A stretch of DNA of 21,668 nucleotides, taken from the IMG/VR virus record IMGVR_UViG_3300009418_002269, positions 1 to 21,668 of that record. One strand, 5' to 3'. A program made the position numbers and the translations under genes. The notes beneath the pieces were generated by a model. The model was not told where the DNA came from. It made no database searches and saw only the letters and a list, made by a program, of their open reading frames with translations. Of the stretch, positions 1-7,124 are shown one piece after another. This DNA is from a virus. Numbering within the stretch: position 1 is the first letter of the stretch; each line of letters starts with the position of its first letter.

Positions 1-2
1 TT

Positions 3-407
3 GTTTGTGAGGATTGTGAGCTTATATGGCAGAAGGAAGCTCCTATGGCAGAAGCTCCTAAAAGATCTAAATGCCCTGAGTGTAAGAAGTTTAAACCTAA
101 ACTTATACATTCTCCTGTGTTTCATCTTAAGGGTGACGGATTTCATGCTACCAAGAATGCTTATAAAAATTCTAGGAAGAATACAGATGACATAAACGAA
201 TTTTATAATACTGCTACAAAAAATTCTAAAAAAAGAATGAAGACTGGTTGGCAAAATTATTCTAGAATGGATATTGATCATCAATACTTTGAAGATAGTG
301 GACGATATAAGAAACTAACTGAGAAGCAAATTGAAGCTAGAAAACATTCAACAGAAGAGATAGGACCAAAGCTAAGAAATAAACACACGAAACCGCCCCA
401 AAAATAA
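3..407 (+). CDS. FmdB-like zinc-ribbon protein, 5' end outside window
   Basis: The frame is open from base 3 with no upstream stop, so the true start lies before the window; the ATG at 45 would cut the zinc ribbon in half. The first visible residues hold a C-x2-C pair (VCEDCELIW) and, 18 residues later, a second pair (CPEC). This four-cysteine pattern with an acidic or aromatic stretch between the pairs is the arrangement of FmdB-type regulatory zinc ribbons, which are common as small phage proteins. The remaining ~100 residues are Lys/Asn-rich, polar and low in hydrophobics, with no recognisable fold. A role in binding nucleic acid or protein is inferred; the molecular function of the family is poorly defined. 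The next gene begins 45 bases downstream. Confidence 0.6.
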   Translation, partial: VCEDCELIWQKEAPMAEAPKRSKCPECKKFKPKLIHSPVFHLKGDGFHATKNAYKNSRKNTDDINEFYNTATKNSKKRMKTGWQNYSRMDIDHQYFEDSGRYKKLTEKQIEARKHSTEEIGPKLRNKHTKPPQK

Positions 408-452
408 CAACCTTCCCCTATAACAGTACAGACAACAGACCAAGGAACCAGC

Positions 453-1748
453 ATGGCTTACGAATTTAACGATAACATTCAGAGAGGTATTTTATACCTT
501 TTAAAAACTAAACGAGACTTCTACTTACAGATAATAAATTTAGTTAAGCCTGAATATTTTGAATTCCCATCACATTCAAAGATCTTTGAAGCAGTTAATG
601 AATATTACTCTAAGTACCAGAAGCTGCCTAGTGATAGTTTTATTCTAGAAGATGTTAAGAATAAACTAGCACCAAAAGAAGAGTTATTTGATTACGAGGA
701 TGAGCTAAACTATATTAATAGTCTAGATACCTCTGCAATTGATAACCCAGATTATTACATGGATTTGGTGGAGAGGTTCGCCAAGAATGAGTCCATGAAG
801 CAGGCAATTCAGCAAGGTATTACTCTTCTAAAGGATAATCGAGTTGAAGAGATTGAGGAGGTTGTTAGAAACGCTCTAACTGTACGCAGGACAGTTGATG
901 TTGGACAGAATTATTTTGAGGATCTTTCAGAAAGATGGGATAGGGTTTTCAATATTGAGTTCAAGGAAAGATACAAGACTATCTTCCCTACTTTGGATAA
1001 ATCTCTTGATGGGGGTTTAAGTAGGAAGGAATTGGCTATGGTCGTCGCGCCCCCTGGAGTTGGAAAGTCTATCTATTTAGTGAATCAGGGTGTTAAGTCC
1101 TTGACGGAAGGAAGACAGGTTCTTTACATTTCCTTGGAGATGAGTGAGGATAAAATCGCCCAAAGATTCGACTCAATCTCTACTCTAATACCTCAGAGAG
1201 AACTGAAAAGACCTGAGACACAATTAAAGGTTAAAGAGAGGCTAGATCTTTTTGCTGAACGCTTCTCAGGAGCAAAGTTAATCATTAAAGAGTTCCCTAC
1301 AGGAACAGCAACCATTAATACTATTAGATCCTTGCTGGTTCAGTTAAGAAACCATGAAGATTTTGAACCTGATCTGATTATTGTAGATTACATGGAGTTG
1401 ATGCGCCCAATCCGAGAAACTTTACAGGAGTACCAAGCACAACAAAAGATTGCGGAAGAGATGCGTGGACTTGCTATGGAATACAAATGTTTGATTTGGA
1501 CTGCAACCCAGACCAACAGGCAGGGTAGGTCAGTTAAACTAATTACTGATTCTGAGTTAGGCGATTCTTATGGTAAAATTAGAACTTGTGATTTCGCAGT
1601 TTCTTTAAATCAGACTGAAGAAGAACTTGACAATGAGCGTATGAGAGTGTATGTTATTAAGTCTAGGAATGGCCCAACAAGATTTGTTGTTCCTGCCCAT
1701 GTGGACTATTCTACCCTAACTATTAAAGAAACTGATGGACTTGATTAA
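453..1748 (+). CDS. DnaB-family replicative DNA helicase
   Basis: ATP-dependent 5'-3' helicase expected to form a hexamer and unwind the replication fork. Residues 1-110 resemble the helical DnaB N-terminal domain. The RecA-like motor follows: Walker A APPGVGKS at 199-206, the SLEM motif at 227-230 with the catalytic Glu, Walker B ending in LIIVDY with Asp312, the sensor-like ATQTNR at 351-356, and KSRNGP at 403-408, matching the region that carries the DnaB arginine finger. At 431 residues it is close to the usual length for phage helicases (compare T4 gp41). An AAGGA lies 7 bases before the ATG. The stop is followed directly by the ATG of the next gene. No primase is visible in the window. 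Confidence 0.92.
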   Translation: MAYEFNDNIQRGILYLLKTKRDFYLQIINLVKPEYFEFPSHSKIFEAVNEYYSKYQKLPSDSFILEDVKNKLAPKEELFDYEDELNYINSLDTSAIDNPDYYMDLVERFAKNESMKQAIQQGITLLKDNRVEEIEEVVRNALTVRRTVDVGQNYFEDLSERWDRVFNIEFKERYKTIFPTLDKSLDGGLSRKELAMVVAPPGVGKSIYLVNQGVKSLTEGRQVLYISLEMSEDKIAQRFDSISTLIPQRELKRPETQLKVKERLDLFAERFSGAKLIIKEFPTGTATINTIRSLLVQLRNHEDFEPDLIIVDYMELMRPIRETLQEYQAQQKIAEEMRGLAMEYKCLIWTATQTNRQGRSVKLITDSELGDSYGKIRTCDFAVSLNQTEEELDNERMRVYVIKSRNGPTRFVVPAHVDYSTLTIKETDGLD

Positions 1749-2150
1749 ATGAAACTAAAAAAAACAACAGAGGAGGAGGTTGTCGAGTCTTCTATTTTAA
1801 TGGGAAAGTTAGCAACACATAAAATTACCCAGGTTGACGCTGGTTGGAGAAAGTTTGATATTATCTTCCTAAAGGATCTTAGGGAAGAGGGAGAGAAATG
1901 CTGGGGTAAGATAGACTTTGATAAATGTGAACTCTTTTTAGAACATGATATGGATGATAGTATTGCTAGAGAAACTATTCTACATGAGATACTGCATATT
2001 GTTCTAAATTTAGTTGGATTTGATAAGGAACACACAGAGGGAGAAATTATTTCCACAAACGAGGAGATGGTTACTAGAATCACTAGAGGATTGATGGTTT
2101 TGATAAATTTAAACGAAAAGCTTTTCAAAATTTTGATGAACAAGGTATAA
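1749..2150 (+). CDS. Small HExxH zinc-metallopeptidase-like protein
   Basis: A 133-residue protein whose main recognisable feature is ETILHEILHIVLN, with the zinc-binding HEILH at residues 79-83 in a predicted helix. A second acidic helix downstream (STNEEMVTRITRGL) could provide the third ligand, a Glu, as in several small phage-encoded putative metallopeptidases. There is no signal peptide or membrane segment, so it is probably cytoplasmic. The ATG touches the helicase stop codon, which suggests co-translation with the helicase. Whether it cuts proteins, and which, cannot be told from the sequence; ImmA/IrrE-like or SprT-like relatives are alternatives that I cannot separate. Confidence 0.6.
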   Translation: MKLKKTTEEEVVESSILMGKLATHKITQVDAGWRKFDIIFLKDLREEGEKCWGKIDFDKCELFLEHDMDDSIARETILHEILHIVLNLVGFDKEHTEGEIISTNEEMVTRITRGLMVLINLNEKLFKILMNKV

Positions 2151-2151
2151 T
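2122..2151 (+). promoter_or_regulatory. Possible sigma70-like promoter before the UvsY-like gene
   Basis: A perfect TATAAT lies at 2146-2151, with TTTTCA at 2122-2127 (4 of 6 matches to the -35 consensus) and an 18-base spacer. The -10 box ends only 5 bases before the ATG at 2157, so a transcript starting from it would have almost no leader. The box contains the stop codon of the preceding gene, which partly explains the bases. Tentative, because TATAAT is frequent in this AT-rich DNA. Confidence 0.3.
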
Positions 2152-2156
2152 ACACT

Positions 2157-2603
2157 ATGAAAAAATCAGAACAACTGCTGGCTGCTTACGAGGATCTTAC
2201 CTGGGATAATTATATCATTATCGCAGATGCCTTGATGAAGTATGATAAGCATGAGATAGATAAAGAGCTTTCCCGTCAAGCTTCTATCTTTTCATACTAT
2301 AATGGTCTACTAGCATACGCAAAGATGGAAATGGAAGATGCCAACCTTGTACTAACAAAGGCTATGGCTCAAATCAGAAAAGAACAAAGACAACAGCCTG
2401 GAAAACAAACAGCGAAGGATCTAGACGATTTTGTATTCGCTCACCCAGACTATGCAACGAACAACAAGGCAGTTAACGATATTACTTTTAAGTATAATCT
2501 AATTAAAGGTCTTGTTCAGGCATTGGATCAGAAAGCATCTATGTTAGTTCAACTTAGTGCTAATTCCAGGGCCGAAACTAAACTATATAACTTACCAAAC
2601 TAA
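2157..2603 (+). CDS. UvsY-like recombination mediator (candidate)
   Basis: A 148-residue, mostly helical, charged protein with no cysteines, signal peptide or membrane segment. Its layout resembles that of T4-type UvsY, the mediator that loads UvsX on gp32-coated ssDNA. An N-terminal helix with a KYDKHEIDKELSRQAS stretch is followed by a helix of the form YYNGLLAYAKMEMEDANL, a charged linker, a short DDFVFAHPDYATNN segment, and a C-terminal helix. T4 UvsY is 137 residues. Genomic context supports the idea: the next gene is a gp32-like SSB and a UvsX/RecA gene lies in the same window. No catalytic motif exists to confirm it, so this is an architectural match only; a generic phage coiled-coil protein is the alternative. 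Confidence 0.4.
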   Translation: MKKSEQLLAAYEDLTWDNYIIIADALMKYDKHEIDKELSRQASIFSYYNGLLAYAKMEMEDANLVLTKAMAQIRKEQRQQPGKQTAKDLDDFVFAHPDYATNNKAVNDITFKYNLIKGLVQALDQKASMLVQLSANSRAETKLYNLPN

Positions 2604-2640
2604 TAACTTGGAAACTAATAACTAAAAAACGGAGAAATAG
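2597..2640 (+). promoter_or_regulatory. Tandem AT-rich repeat and leader before the SSB gene
   Basis: The 12-mer AAACTAATAACT occurs twice, at 2597-2608 and 2612-2623, separated by TGG. It is followed by an A-rich stretch and a GGAGA ribosome-binding site (2631-2635) 5 bases before the ATG at 2641. The leader has few G or C bases and no evident hairpin. T4 gene 32 represses its own translation by binding an unstructured AU-rich leader, and this leader could serve the same purpose; that role is inferred. Confidence 0.4.
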
Positions 2641-3381
2641 ATGGCTATTGATTTAAATGCCTTACGGCAAAAACACGCTGAACTTAGCAAGCAGGGTACT
2701 GGGGAAAACCAAAGTTTTCTCGAAAACTTTATTGCTCTAAAGGACGGCACTAATGTAATTCGTATTCTGCCTGGAAAGGATGATGCGGATTTTTATGCTG
2801 AAACCAAAATTCACAGGATTTCAGACAACGAAGGTAAGATTCGGAACTACCATTGTCGGAAAATACATGGAGAGGCTTGCCCTCTTTGTGATGCATATTT
2901 TGGTCTGTGGAAGACTGGTAATAAGTCTGATGAGGATACAGCAAGGCAGATTAAGCCCCGCGCTCGTTACTACATGAATGTTGTAGATCGTGAAAGTGGT
3001 GCTGTTAAAATTCTGTCTATCGGTGTAATCCTTTTCAAGAAGATTATTGGAGCCATGCTCGATGAAGACTTCGGTGATATTACCGATCTCGAAAACGGAC
3101 ATGATTTCAAGATCATTAAGACTATGGAAGGCCAATGGCCTCGTTATGATCAATCTCAGCCCCGTCCTAAGTCGGAGGCAGCAGGAAGTAATGCTGAGAT
3201 TGCTGGTTGGATGGATAGCCTCCATGAAATTCATAAGCTTGTAAAGTTAGAAGATTATGAAGATACTAAGAAGGTAGCAGAAGTGATCCTCCCTACTCAG
3301 TTTACTGAGAGGAGTTTAGAAGATAGAACTAGTTCTACTTCCAACGATGAGGACGACTACCTAACCAAATTGCAATCATGA
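2641..3381 (+). CDS. gp32-like single-stranded DNA-binding protein
   Basis: ssDNA-binding protein of the T4 gp32 type, which coats unwound DNA at forks and recombination intermediates. A likely zinc site is formed by His58, Cys72, Cys80 and Cys83 (ETKIHRI, then YHCRKIHGEACPLCD), matching the spacing class of T4 gp32 (His64, Cys77, Cys87, Cys90). The N-terminus is a short polar/basic segment such as gp32 uses for cooperativity. The C-terminus is acidic (SNDEDDYLTKLQS), like the partner-binding tail of SSBs. Length 246 against about 300 in T4. The GGAGA site 5 bases before the ATG is one of the best ribosome-binding sites in the window, fitting a protein needed in large amounts. Confidence 0.87.
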   Translation: MAIDLNALRQKHAELSKQGTGENQSFLENFIALKDGTNVIRILPGKDDADFYAETKIHRISDNEGKIRNYHCRKIHGEACPLCDAYFGLWKTGNKSDEDTARQIKPRARYYMNVVDRESGAVKILSIGVILFKKIIGAMLDEDFGDITDLENGHDFKIIKTMEGQWPRYDQSQPRPKSEAAGSNAEIAGWMDSLHEIHKLVKLEDYEDTKKVAEVILPTQFTERSLEDRTSSTSNDEDDYLTKLQS

Positions 3382-3385
3382 TACT

Positions 3386-3838
3386 ATGAATAAACTTAAA
3401 ACTTTCGGTATCTTCCTTATTGCAGCTATTGGCTTTTCTATTGCTGGATGTTCTACATTAGAAGCTATTGGGGATGGAATGGGTGATCTATTCGGTACTG
3501 GTGGAAACTATACCGTTGTTGACGCTACCAACCCTAATGCTACTGTAGGAGATCTTATGGCTTCTCCAACAAGCATTCCTAGTACGCTATGGAATGCTGT
3601 TTGGCGAGTTCTTATAGGGTTCGTCCCTGCTCTCGCTGGTTGGGAAGCCGTTCTTGCTCTGTTCTTCAGGCGCAAGCGCGAGCATTATGTAAGAGCCATC
3701 AAGGCTGCTGTTCCTTATGATGCTAATGTTGATATGAGCGGATTCCTTTCTGGAATTCTTGCGGCTTTAGGTGCCAATCATTCTTCAGAGACTACTAAGG
3801 AAACCTGGGAAGAAGAAGAATACGAAGAAGAAGCTTAA
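3386..3838 (+). CDS. Small predicted lipoprotein with an internal membrane segment
   Basis: The first 22 residues form a lipoprotein signal: MNKLK, a hydrophobic core (FGIFLIAAIGFS), then lipobox IAGC with the modified Cys at 22. A Gly/Asn-rich linker follows. A second hydrophobic stretch, about residues 68-94 (WNAVWRVLIGFVPALAGW onwards), is stopped by RRKRE, and the tail is acidic (EEEEYEEEA). This predicts a lipid anchor plus a transmembrane helix with about 45 residues between them. I do not recognise the family. A unimolecular spanin has both elements, but its membrane helix sits at the extreme C-terminus and its middle is longer; a holin-like or envelope-modifying protein is also possible. 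It starts 4 bases after the SSB stop and is the last gene before the terminator-like hairpin. Confidence 0.65.
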   Translation: MNKLKTFGIFLIAAIGFSIAGCSTLEAIGDGMGDLFGTGGNYTVVDATNPNATVGDLMASPTSIPSTLWNAVWRVLIGFVPALAGWEAVLALFFRRKREHYVRAIKAAVPYDANVDMSGFLSGILAALGANHSSETTKETWEEEEYEEEA

Positions 3839-3855
3839 AATTCTTCGTTCCCTTC

Positions 3856-3861
3856 TATAAT
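3856..3861 (+). promoter_or_regulatory. Consensus -10 box (TATAAT) between modules
   Basis: TATAAT lies in the non-coding gap between the lipoprotein gene and the first glycosyltransferase. The best -35 candidate at the right distance (CTTAAA, 3834-3839, 16-base spacer) matches only 3 of 6 positions. A start site about 7 bases downstream would fall within the following hairpin, so function is uncertain. Confidence 0.2.
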
Positions 3862-3863
3862 AC

Positions 3864-3897
3864 AGGGGGCAGGGTTTTTGCCTTGCCCTCTATTTTT
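3864..3897 (+). terminator. Rho-independent-type terminator after the lipoprotein gene
   Basis: The arm 3864-3873 (AGGGGGCAGG) pairs with 3881-3891 (CCTTGCCCTCT), giving about ten base pairs with one G-T wobble and one bulged T around a GTTTTTG loop. The arm is followed by A and five T (3893-3897). It begins 26 bases after the lipoprotein stop and separates the replication module from the carbohydrate island. Confidence 0.65.
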
Positions 3898-3909
3898 ATA
3901 CCTACTATT

Positions 3910-5082
3910 ATGAGTAAATTAAAACTTTTGATCTGTCCTGCAAATGAAGGGGGGTGTAGTTACTATCGTGCCATCGCACCTTATCAAAAACTCTCCATCT
4001 TGCATCCCGATAAGGTTGAAATTAGATTCAACAAAAATCCTTTAGGGATGGATGAGACGACAGGTAAATGGAAAGAGGATTGGACCTTTGATGATATGAA
4101 ATGGGCAGATGTTATAATGACCCAGAACATAGCCAATTGGGGTGGTCCCTATACTGCTAGAGTATGTGGAAAAGCTAAAGAGTTTGGAAAGTTTTTTCAT
4201 TATGATACGGATGATCTTCTTACCGATCTTTATGAGGGACATAGATTATCTCAGGTCTACAAAGATCGGGGATTAGGGGATATTACTAAATTCATTTATG
4301 CTAATGCTGATCTAGTAACAGTAACCCAGGCAAAGTTTGCTGAAAGAATTAAACCCTACATTGGAGGAGTATTAGCGGTTGTAAAAAATGCAATTGATTA
4401 TGATCTTCCCTGTTGGAATTTACCAAAAATTCCTCCTAGCAAAAAGAGAATAGTAAGGGTTGGTTGGGCAGGAGGGATTCATCATGAAGAAGATGTTAAA
4501 GAGTTTGCAGGGGTTCCTCACTTTGTTAATCAAAGAGTAGGACGAGAGAACATTCAATGGGATTTTTATGGTAAGCCTCCTATTGATCCTAATAGTTCTG
4601 AGAGGTGGCAACATGATGTCTGGGACAACTACCAAAATATTCTTTTACAGGGATTTAAAGGAGCTAAAAACTGGTCTATCTTTCCAGCCTTTCCTGCTGA
4701 TAAGTATGGATCTATCTTTGCTAATATGGATATTGCTATTGCCCCTCTTCAAATGAATGATTTTAATGACTCAAAATCGGAGATTAAAGTAGCAGAGTGT
4801 GGAAGATACAAGGTTCCTCTTATTGCTTCAGATGTTGGCTGTTATAGTGAAACTATTGTAAATGGACATACTGGATTTCTGCTCCCCCCTGACGCTCCTA
4901 AATCGGAATGGGTCAAAGTATTAACCAAAGTTGCCAAGGACCACAAACTCCGCAAGAGGATGGGCGAGAACCTCCACCAGATAACAGAAAAGTATTTTGA
5001 TTTGAACAAGGTTGTCCACCACAGGCTTGATCTATATGATGAGTGCTTCAAGTTAATTCCTTTAAATGAAGCCCAAGATTAA
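3910..5082 (+). CDS. GT-B fold glycosyltransferase, GT4-like (first of two)
   Basis: Predicted retaining glycosyltransferase that moves a sugar from a nucleotide donor to a glycan acceptor in the cytoplasm. The N-terminal half (KLLICPANEGGCSYYRAIAP onwards) resembles the acceptor domain. The C-terminal donor domain begins near VGWAGGIHHEED and carries the segment SKSEIKVAECGRYKVPLIAS, followed by a GHTGFLLPPD turn, typical of the GT4 nucleotide-binding region with its paired glutamates. Length 390 fits the family. I chose the ATG at 3910 because the alternative TTG at 3883 lies inside the terminator hairpin. No good ribosome-binding site is seen. The 3' end overlaps the next gene by 17 bases. 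Donor and acceptor are unknown. Confidence 0.83.
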   Translation: MSKLKLLICPANEGGCSYYRAIAPYQKLSILHPDKVEIRFNKNPLGMDETTGKWKEDWTFDDMKWADVIMTQNIANWGGPYTARVCGKAKEFGKFFHYDTDDLLTDLYEGHRLSQVYKDRGLGDITKFIYANADLVTVTQAKFAERIKPYIGGVLAVVKNAIDYDLPCWNLPKIPPSKKRIVRVGWAGGIHHEEDVKEFAGVPHFVNQRVGRENIQWDFYGKPPIDPNSSERWQHDVWDNYQNILLQGFKGAKNWSIFPAFPADKYGSIFANMDIAIAPLQMNDFNDSKSEIKVAECGRYKVPLIASDVGCYSETIVNGHTGFLLPPDAPKSEWVKVLTKVAKDHKLRKRMGENLHQITEKYFDLNKVVHHRLDLYDECFKLIPLNEAQD

Positions 5083-5839
5083 AATAATAAGTAGTTGGAC
5101 TCGTCCTGGCGGGGGGACGGTTGCTCATATTTCTCTAACTAATTTGTTAAATGATAATGGAATGGATTGTACTTTTTATGGTCCGCATGATTGGCATTTA
5201 GATAAGTGCAAAGGAGCTAGTATACATGAAGCGGTATTAACCCCTGATGATATAGTAATCAGTCACTTCATTCATTTACCCTCTATAAAATTAAGAAAGC
5301 ATATTCTATATTGCCACGAAAAGGAGTTATTTCCTCTTAAAAGTATGGACCTTAGCAAATATACTTCTATTGTATTTGTAAGCAATTTGCAAAAGGAGTG
5401 GCATAATGTAGATCACCCTTCTGTTATTATCCCTCCTCCTGTATCTAAGATACCCTGGAAAAATCCTAAAAATAAAGTTGCTGGAATTATAGGAAGCGTT
5501 GATAAGAATAAACAAGTTCATGTTTCTATAGAAAGAGCATTAAAAGATGGGTATGAGAAAGTTTTACTTTTTGGTGATGTCAATGATTTACCTTACTTTA
5601 ACGAGTCTATAAATGATTTTGTTAATTCAGGGAAGATTATTCTAGCAGGGCATGAGGATAATCGAGAAGTTATGTATGCCCAGATTAGTGAGGTATACCA
5701 CTCATCTCTTAGTGAAACTTATGGTCTTGTAGAAGCGGAATGTAAGATTTCTGGAATTCCTTTTAATGGGTCTAGTAATAATCAACCCATCCTTGAAGAG
5801 AAAGAAATATTAGAAAAATGGAAAACACTATTAGTTTAA
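5066..5839 (+). CDS. GT-B fold glycosyltransferase, GT4-like, short (second of two)
   Basis: The N-terminus (KIIISSWTRPGGGTVAHISL; first I at residue 6) has the glycine-rich loop of GT-B acceptor domains. The middle includes HILYCHEKELFPL and SIVFVSNLQKEWH, followed by IIPPPVS, a usual domain-boundary pattern in GT4 enzymes. The donor domain has GIIGSVDKNKQVH and ends with SSLSETYGLVEAECKISGIP, the conserved E-x7-E-type region. At 257 residues it is clearly shorter than the usual 350-400, with both halves compact, so activity is plausible but unproven. The start overlaps the preceding gene by 17 bases and the end overlaps the GT25 gene by 22, suggesting coupled translation. Its DNA is more AT-rich than the replication genes. 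Confidence 0.75.
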   Translation: MKPKIKIISSWTRPGGGTVAHISLTNLLNDNGMDCTFYGPHDWHLDKCKGASIHEAVLTPDDIVISHFIHLPSIKLRKHILYCHEKELFPLKSMDLSKYTSIVFVSNLQKEWHNVDHPSVIIPPPVSKIPWKNPKNKVAGIIGSVDKNKQVHVSIERALKDGYEKVLLFGDVNDLPYFNESINDFVNSGKIILAGHEDNREVMYAQISEVYHSSLSETYGLVEAECKISGIPFNGSSNNQPILEEKEILEKWKTLLV

Positions 5840-6411
5840 AGAAGACTAAAAATATTTTAATAAACTTAGACTCTTCTACTGATAGACTAAACTTTTCTAC
5901 ACAGATATTAAATAAGTTACAAATTCCTTTTAATAGATTTTCTGCTATTAAGCATGATATAGGAATATTAGGTTGTGGACTTTCTCATTATGATTTACTT
6001 TCCACTATAAAGCCAAACACTTTAATTTTAGAAGATGATATAGAGAGTACAGAGTTTTTTTCTTTAAATTTATCTGTTCCTAAAGAAGCTGATGCTATTT
6101 ATTTAGGAATATCTGATCATGGGTATATCAGAAATCAAAGAATGGGATATAGAGGTACTGTTTTAGCTTCTCAATATAATAAAAACTATAAGAGAGTTTT
6201 TAATATGTGCTCAACTCACGCTATTCTTTATCTTAGCCAAAAATATATTAATGCAGCTAAAGATATAGTTTTTGAATGTTTACAAAAAAGTATTCCTTTT
6301 GATTTGGGGTTAGCAGCTATTCATAAAGACTATAATATCTTAACACCAAACGATCCTATGTTCTATCAAATAGAACAATCCGAGTTCACTAAATTTAGTT
6401 TAAAAGTATGA
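5818..6411 (+). CDS. GT25-family glycosyltransferase (LPS type)
   Basis: Matches the GT25 pattern of lipooligosaccharide glycosyltransferases such as Lex2B/LgtB and H. pylori HP0826. It opens with NILINLDSSTDRL (the INLD..x.DR signature near the N-terminus), then GCGLSHYDLL (GC..SH), and TLILEDDIE, an acidic metal- or donor-binding motif. At 197 residues it is somewhat short (usual 220-280), with a reduced C-terminus. Family members often transfer galactose in beta linkage; the sugar here cannot be told. It overlaps the upstream gene by 22 bases and ends in an ATGA overlap with the GT11 gene. The gene is markedly AT-rich: bases 6001-6060 contain 17 G or C out of 60. Confidence 0.8.
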   Translation: MENTISLKKTKNILINLDSSTDRLNFSTQILNKLQIPFNRFSAIKHDIGILGCGLSHYDLLSTIKPNTLILEDDIESTEFFSLNLSVPKEADAIYLGISDHGYIRNQRMGYRGTVLASQYNKNYKRVFNMCSTHAILYLSQKYINAAKDIVFECLQKSIPFDLGLAAIHKDYNILTPNDPMFYQIEQSEFTKFSLKV

Positions 6412-7124
6412 TTTCTTTTTGCCCAGGCTATTTTGGTTGGCTAGGAAACCAAATGTTTCAGTATGCTGCTACATTTGCAGCCAGCAAGAGGGCTGGAACT
6501 TCTTGCGCTTTTCCTGAGAATAACCCCAACTTATTTGAATTATTTACACTTTCGGCAAATAAAAGTAATAGCTTGCAAGGACAAAATATTTATCAGGAGC
6601 CGCATTTTCACTACTCCCCTATTCCTCAATCTGATGAAATTGTTCTTCATGGATACTTTCAATCAGAAAAATACTTCTCTGATTATATAGATGAATTAAA
6701 AGATGAGTTTGTCCTTTGTCACCCAAAGTACCCAGAAAAACTAGATGAAGATTATATAGGTATCCATGTTAGAAGAGGTGATTACTTGAATCATCCAACA
6801 ATACATCCAACTTGTTCTATGGAGTATTACGAACAAGCTTTAGCGTCCCTTCCTGACAAACCTGTAAAAGTATTTTCTGATGATCAAGAGTGGTGCGCTA
6901 AAAACTTTAAAGGTGATAAGTTCCATATATCGACTAAAGATTTCATAGAAGACTTTGAACTGATGAGGAAATGTAACTATCATATCATAGCAAACAGCAG
7001 CTTTAGTTGGTGGGCAGCATGGCTTTCTGATAGTAAAAAAGTTATAGCTCCGTCAACTTGGTTCGGGCCTGACGGAGCGGGATCTGCAAAGGATGTGGTT
7101 CCTAATAATTGGACTAAAATATGA
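6408..7124 (+). CDS. GT11-family alpha-1,2-fucosyltransferase
   Basis: Inverting fucosyltransferase using GDP-L-fucose. The diagnostic motifs are present: N-terminal GWLGNQMFQYAA (canonical G-x-LGNQ-x-FQ), HVRRGDY at residues 120-126, the donor-binding HxRRGDY motif of the family, and NSSFSWWAAWL at 196-206. Length 238 is a little below the usual 260-300. GT11 enzymes commonly make Fuc-alpha-1,2-Gal caps on O-antigens and Lewis/H-type structures. Its donor could be made by Gmd and Fcl at the end of the same island. It starts in an ATGA overlap with the GT25 gene and ends in another with the aminotransferase-fold gene. Confidence 0.92.
   Translation: MISFCPGYFGWLGNQMFQYAATFAASKRAGTSCAFPENNPNLFELFTLSANKSNSLQGQNIYQEPHFHYSPIPQSDEIVLHGYFQSEKYFSDYIDELKDEFVLCHPKYPEKLDEDYIGIHVRRGDYLNHPTIHPTCSMEYYEQALASLPDKPVKVFSDDQEWCAKNFKGDKFHISTKDFIEDFELMRKCNYHIIANSSFSWWAAWLSDSKKVIAPSTWFGPDGAGSAKDVVPNNWTKI

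Noticed and set aside
45-407. First gene as complete from ATG 45
   Set aside because: The in-frame sequence upstream encodes the first Cys pair of the zinc ribbon, so the gene begins outside the window.
1745-2155. 136-codon open frame on the - strand
   Set aside because: It mirrors the HExxH gene almost exactly, has low-complexity Ser/Ile-rich translation and no ribosome-binding site; the + frame carries the motif.
2821-3234. 137-codon open frame on the - strand
   Set aside because: Antisense to the SSB gene, whose zinc motif and context are convincing; the translation shows no family.
3883-3909. TTG at 3883 as start of the first glycosyltransferase
   Set aside because: It lies in the descending arm of the terminator hairpin and adds nine residues with no family similarity; ATG 3910 is preferred.
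7047-7078. 9-base inverted repeat GCTCCGTCA/TGACGGAGC with a 14-base loop in the GT11 gene
   Set aside because: Such arms with loops of this size are expected by chance about once in this length, and there is no T-tract.
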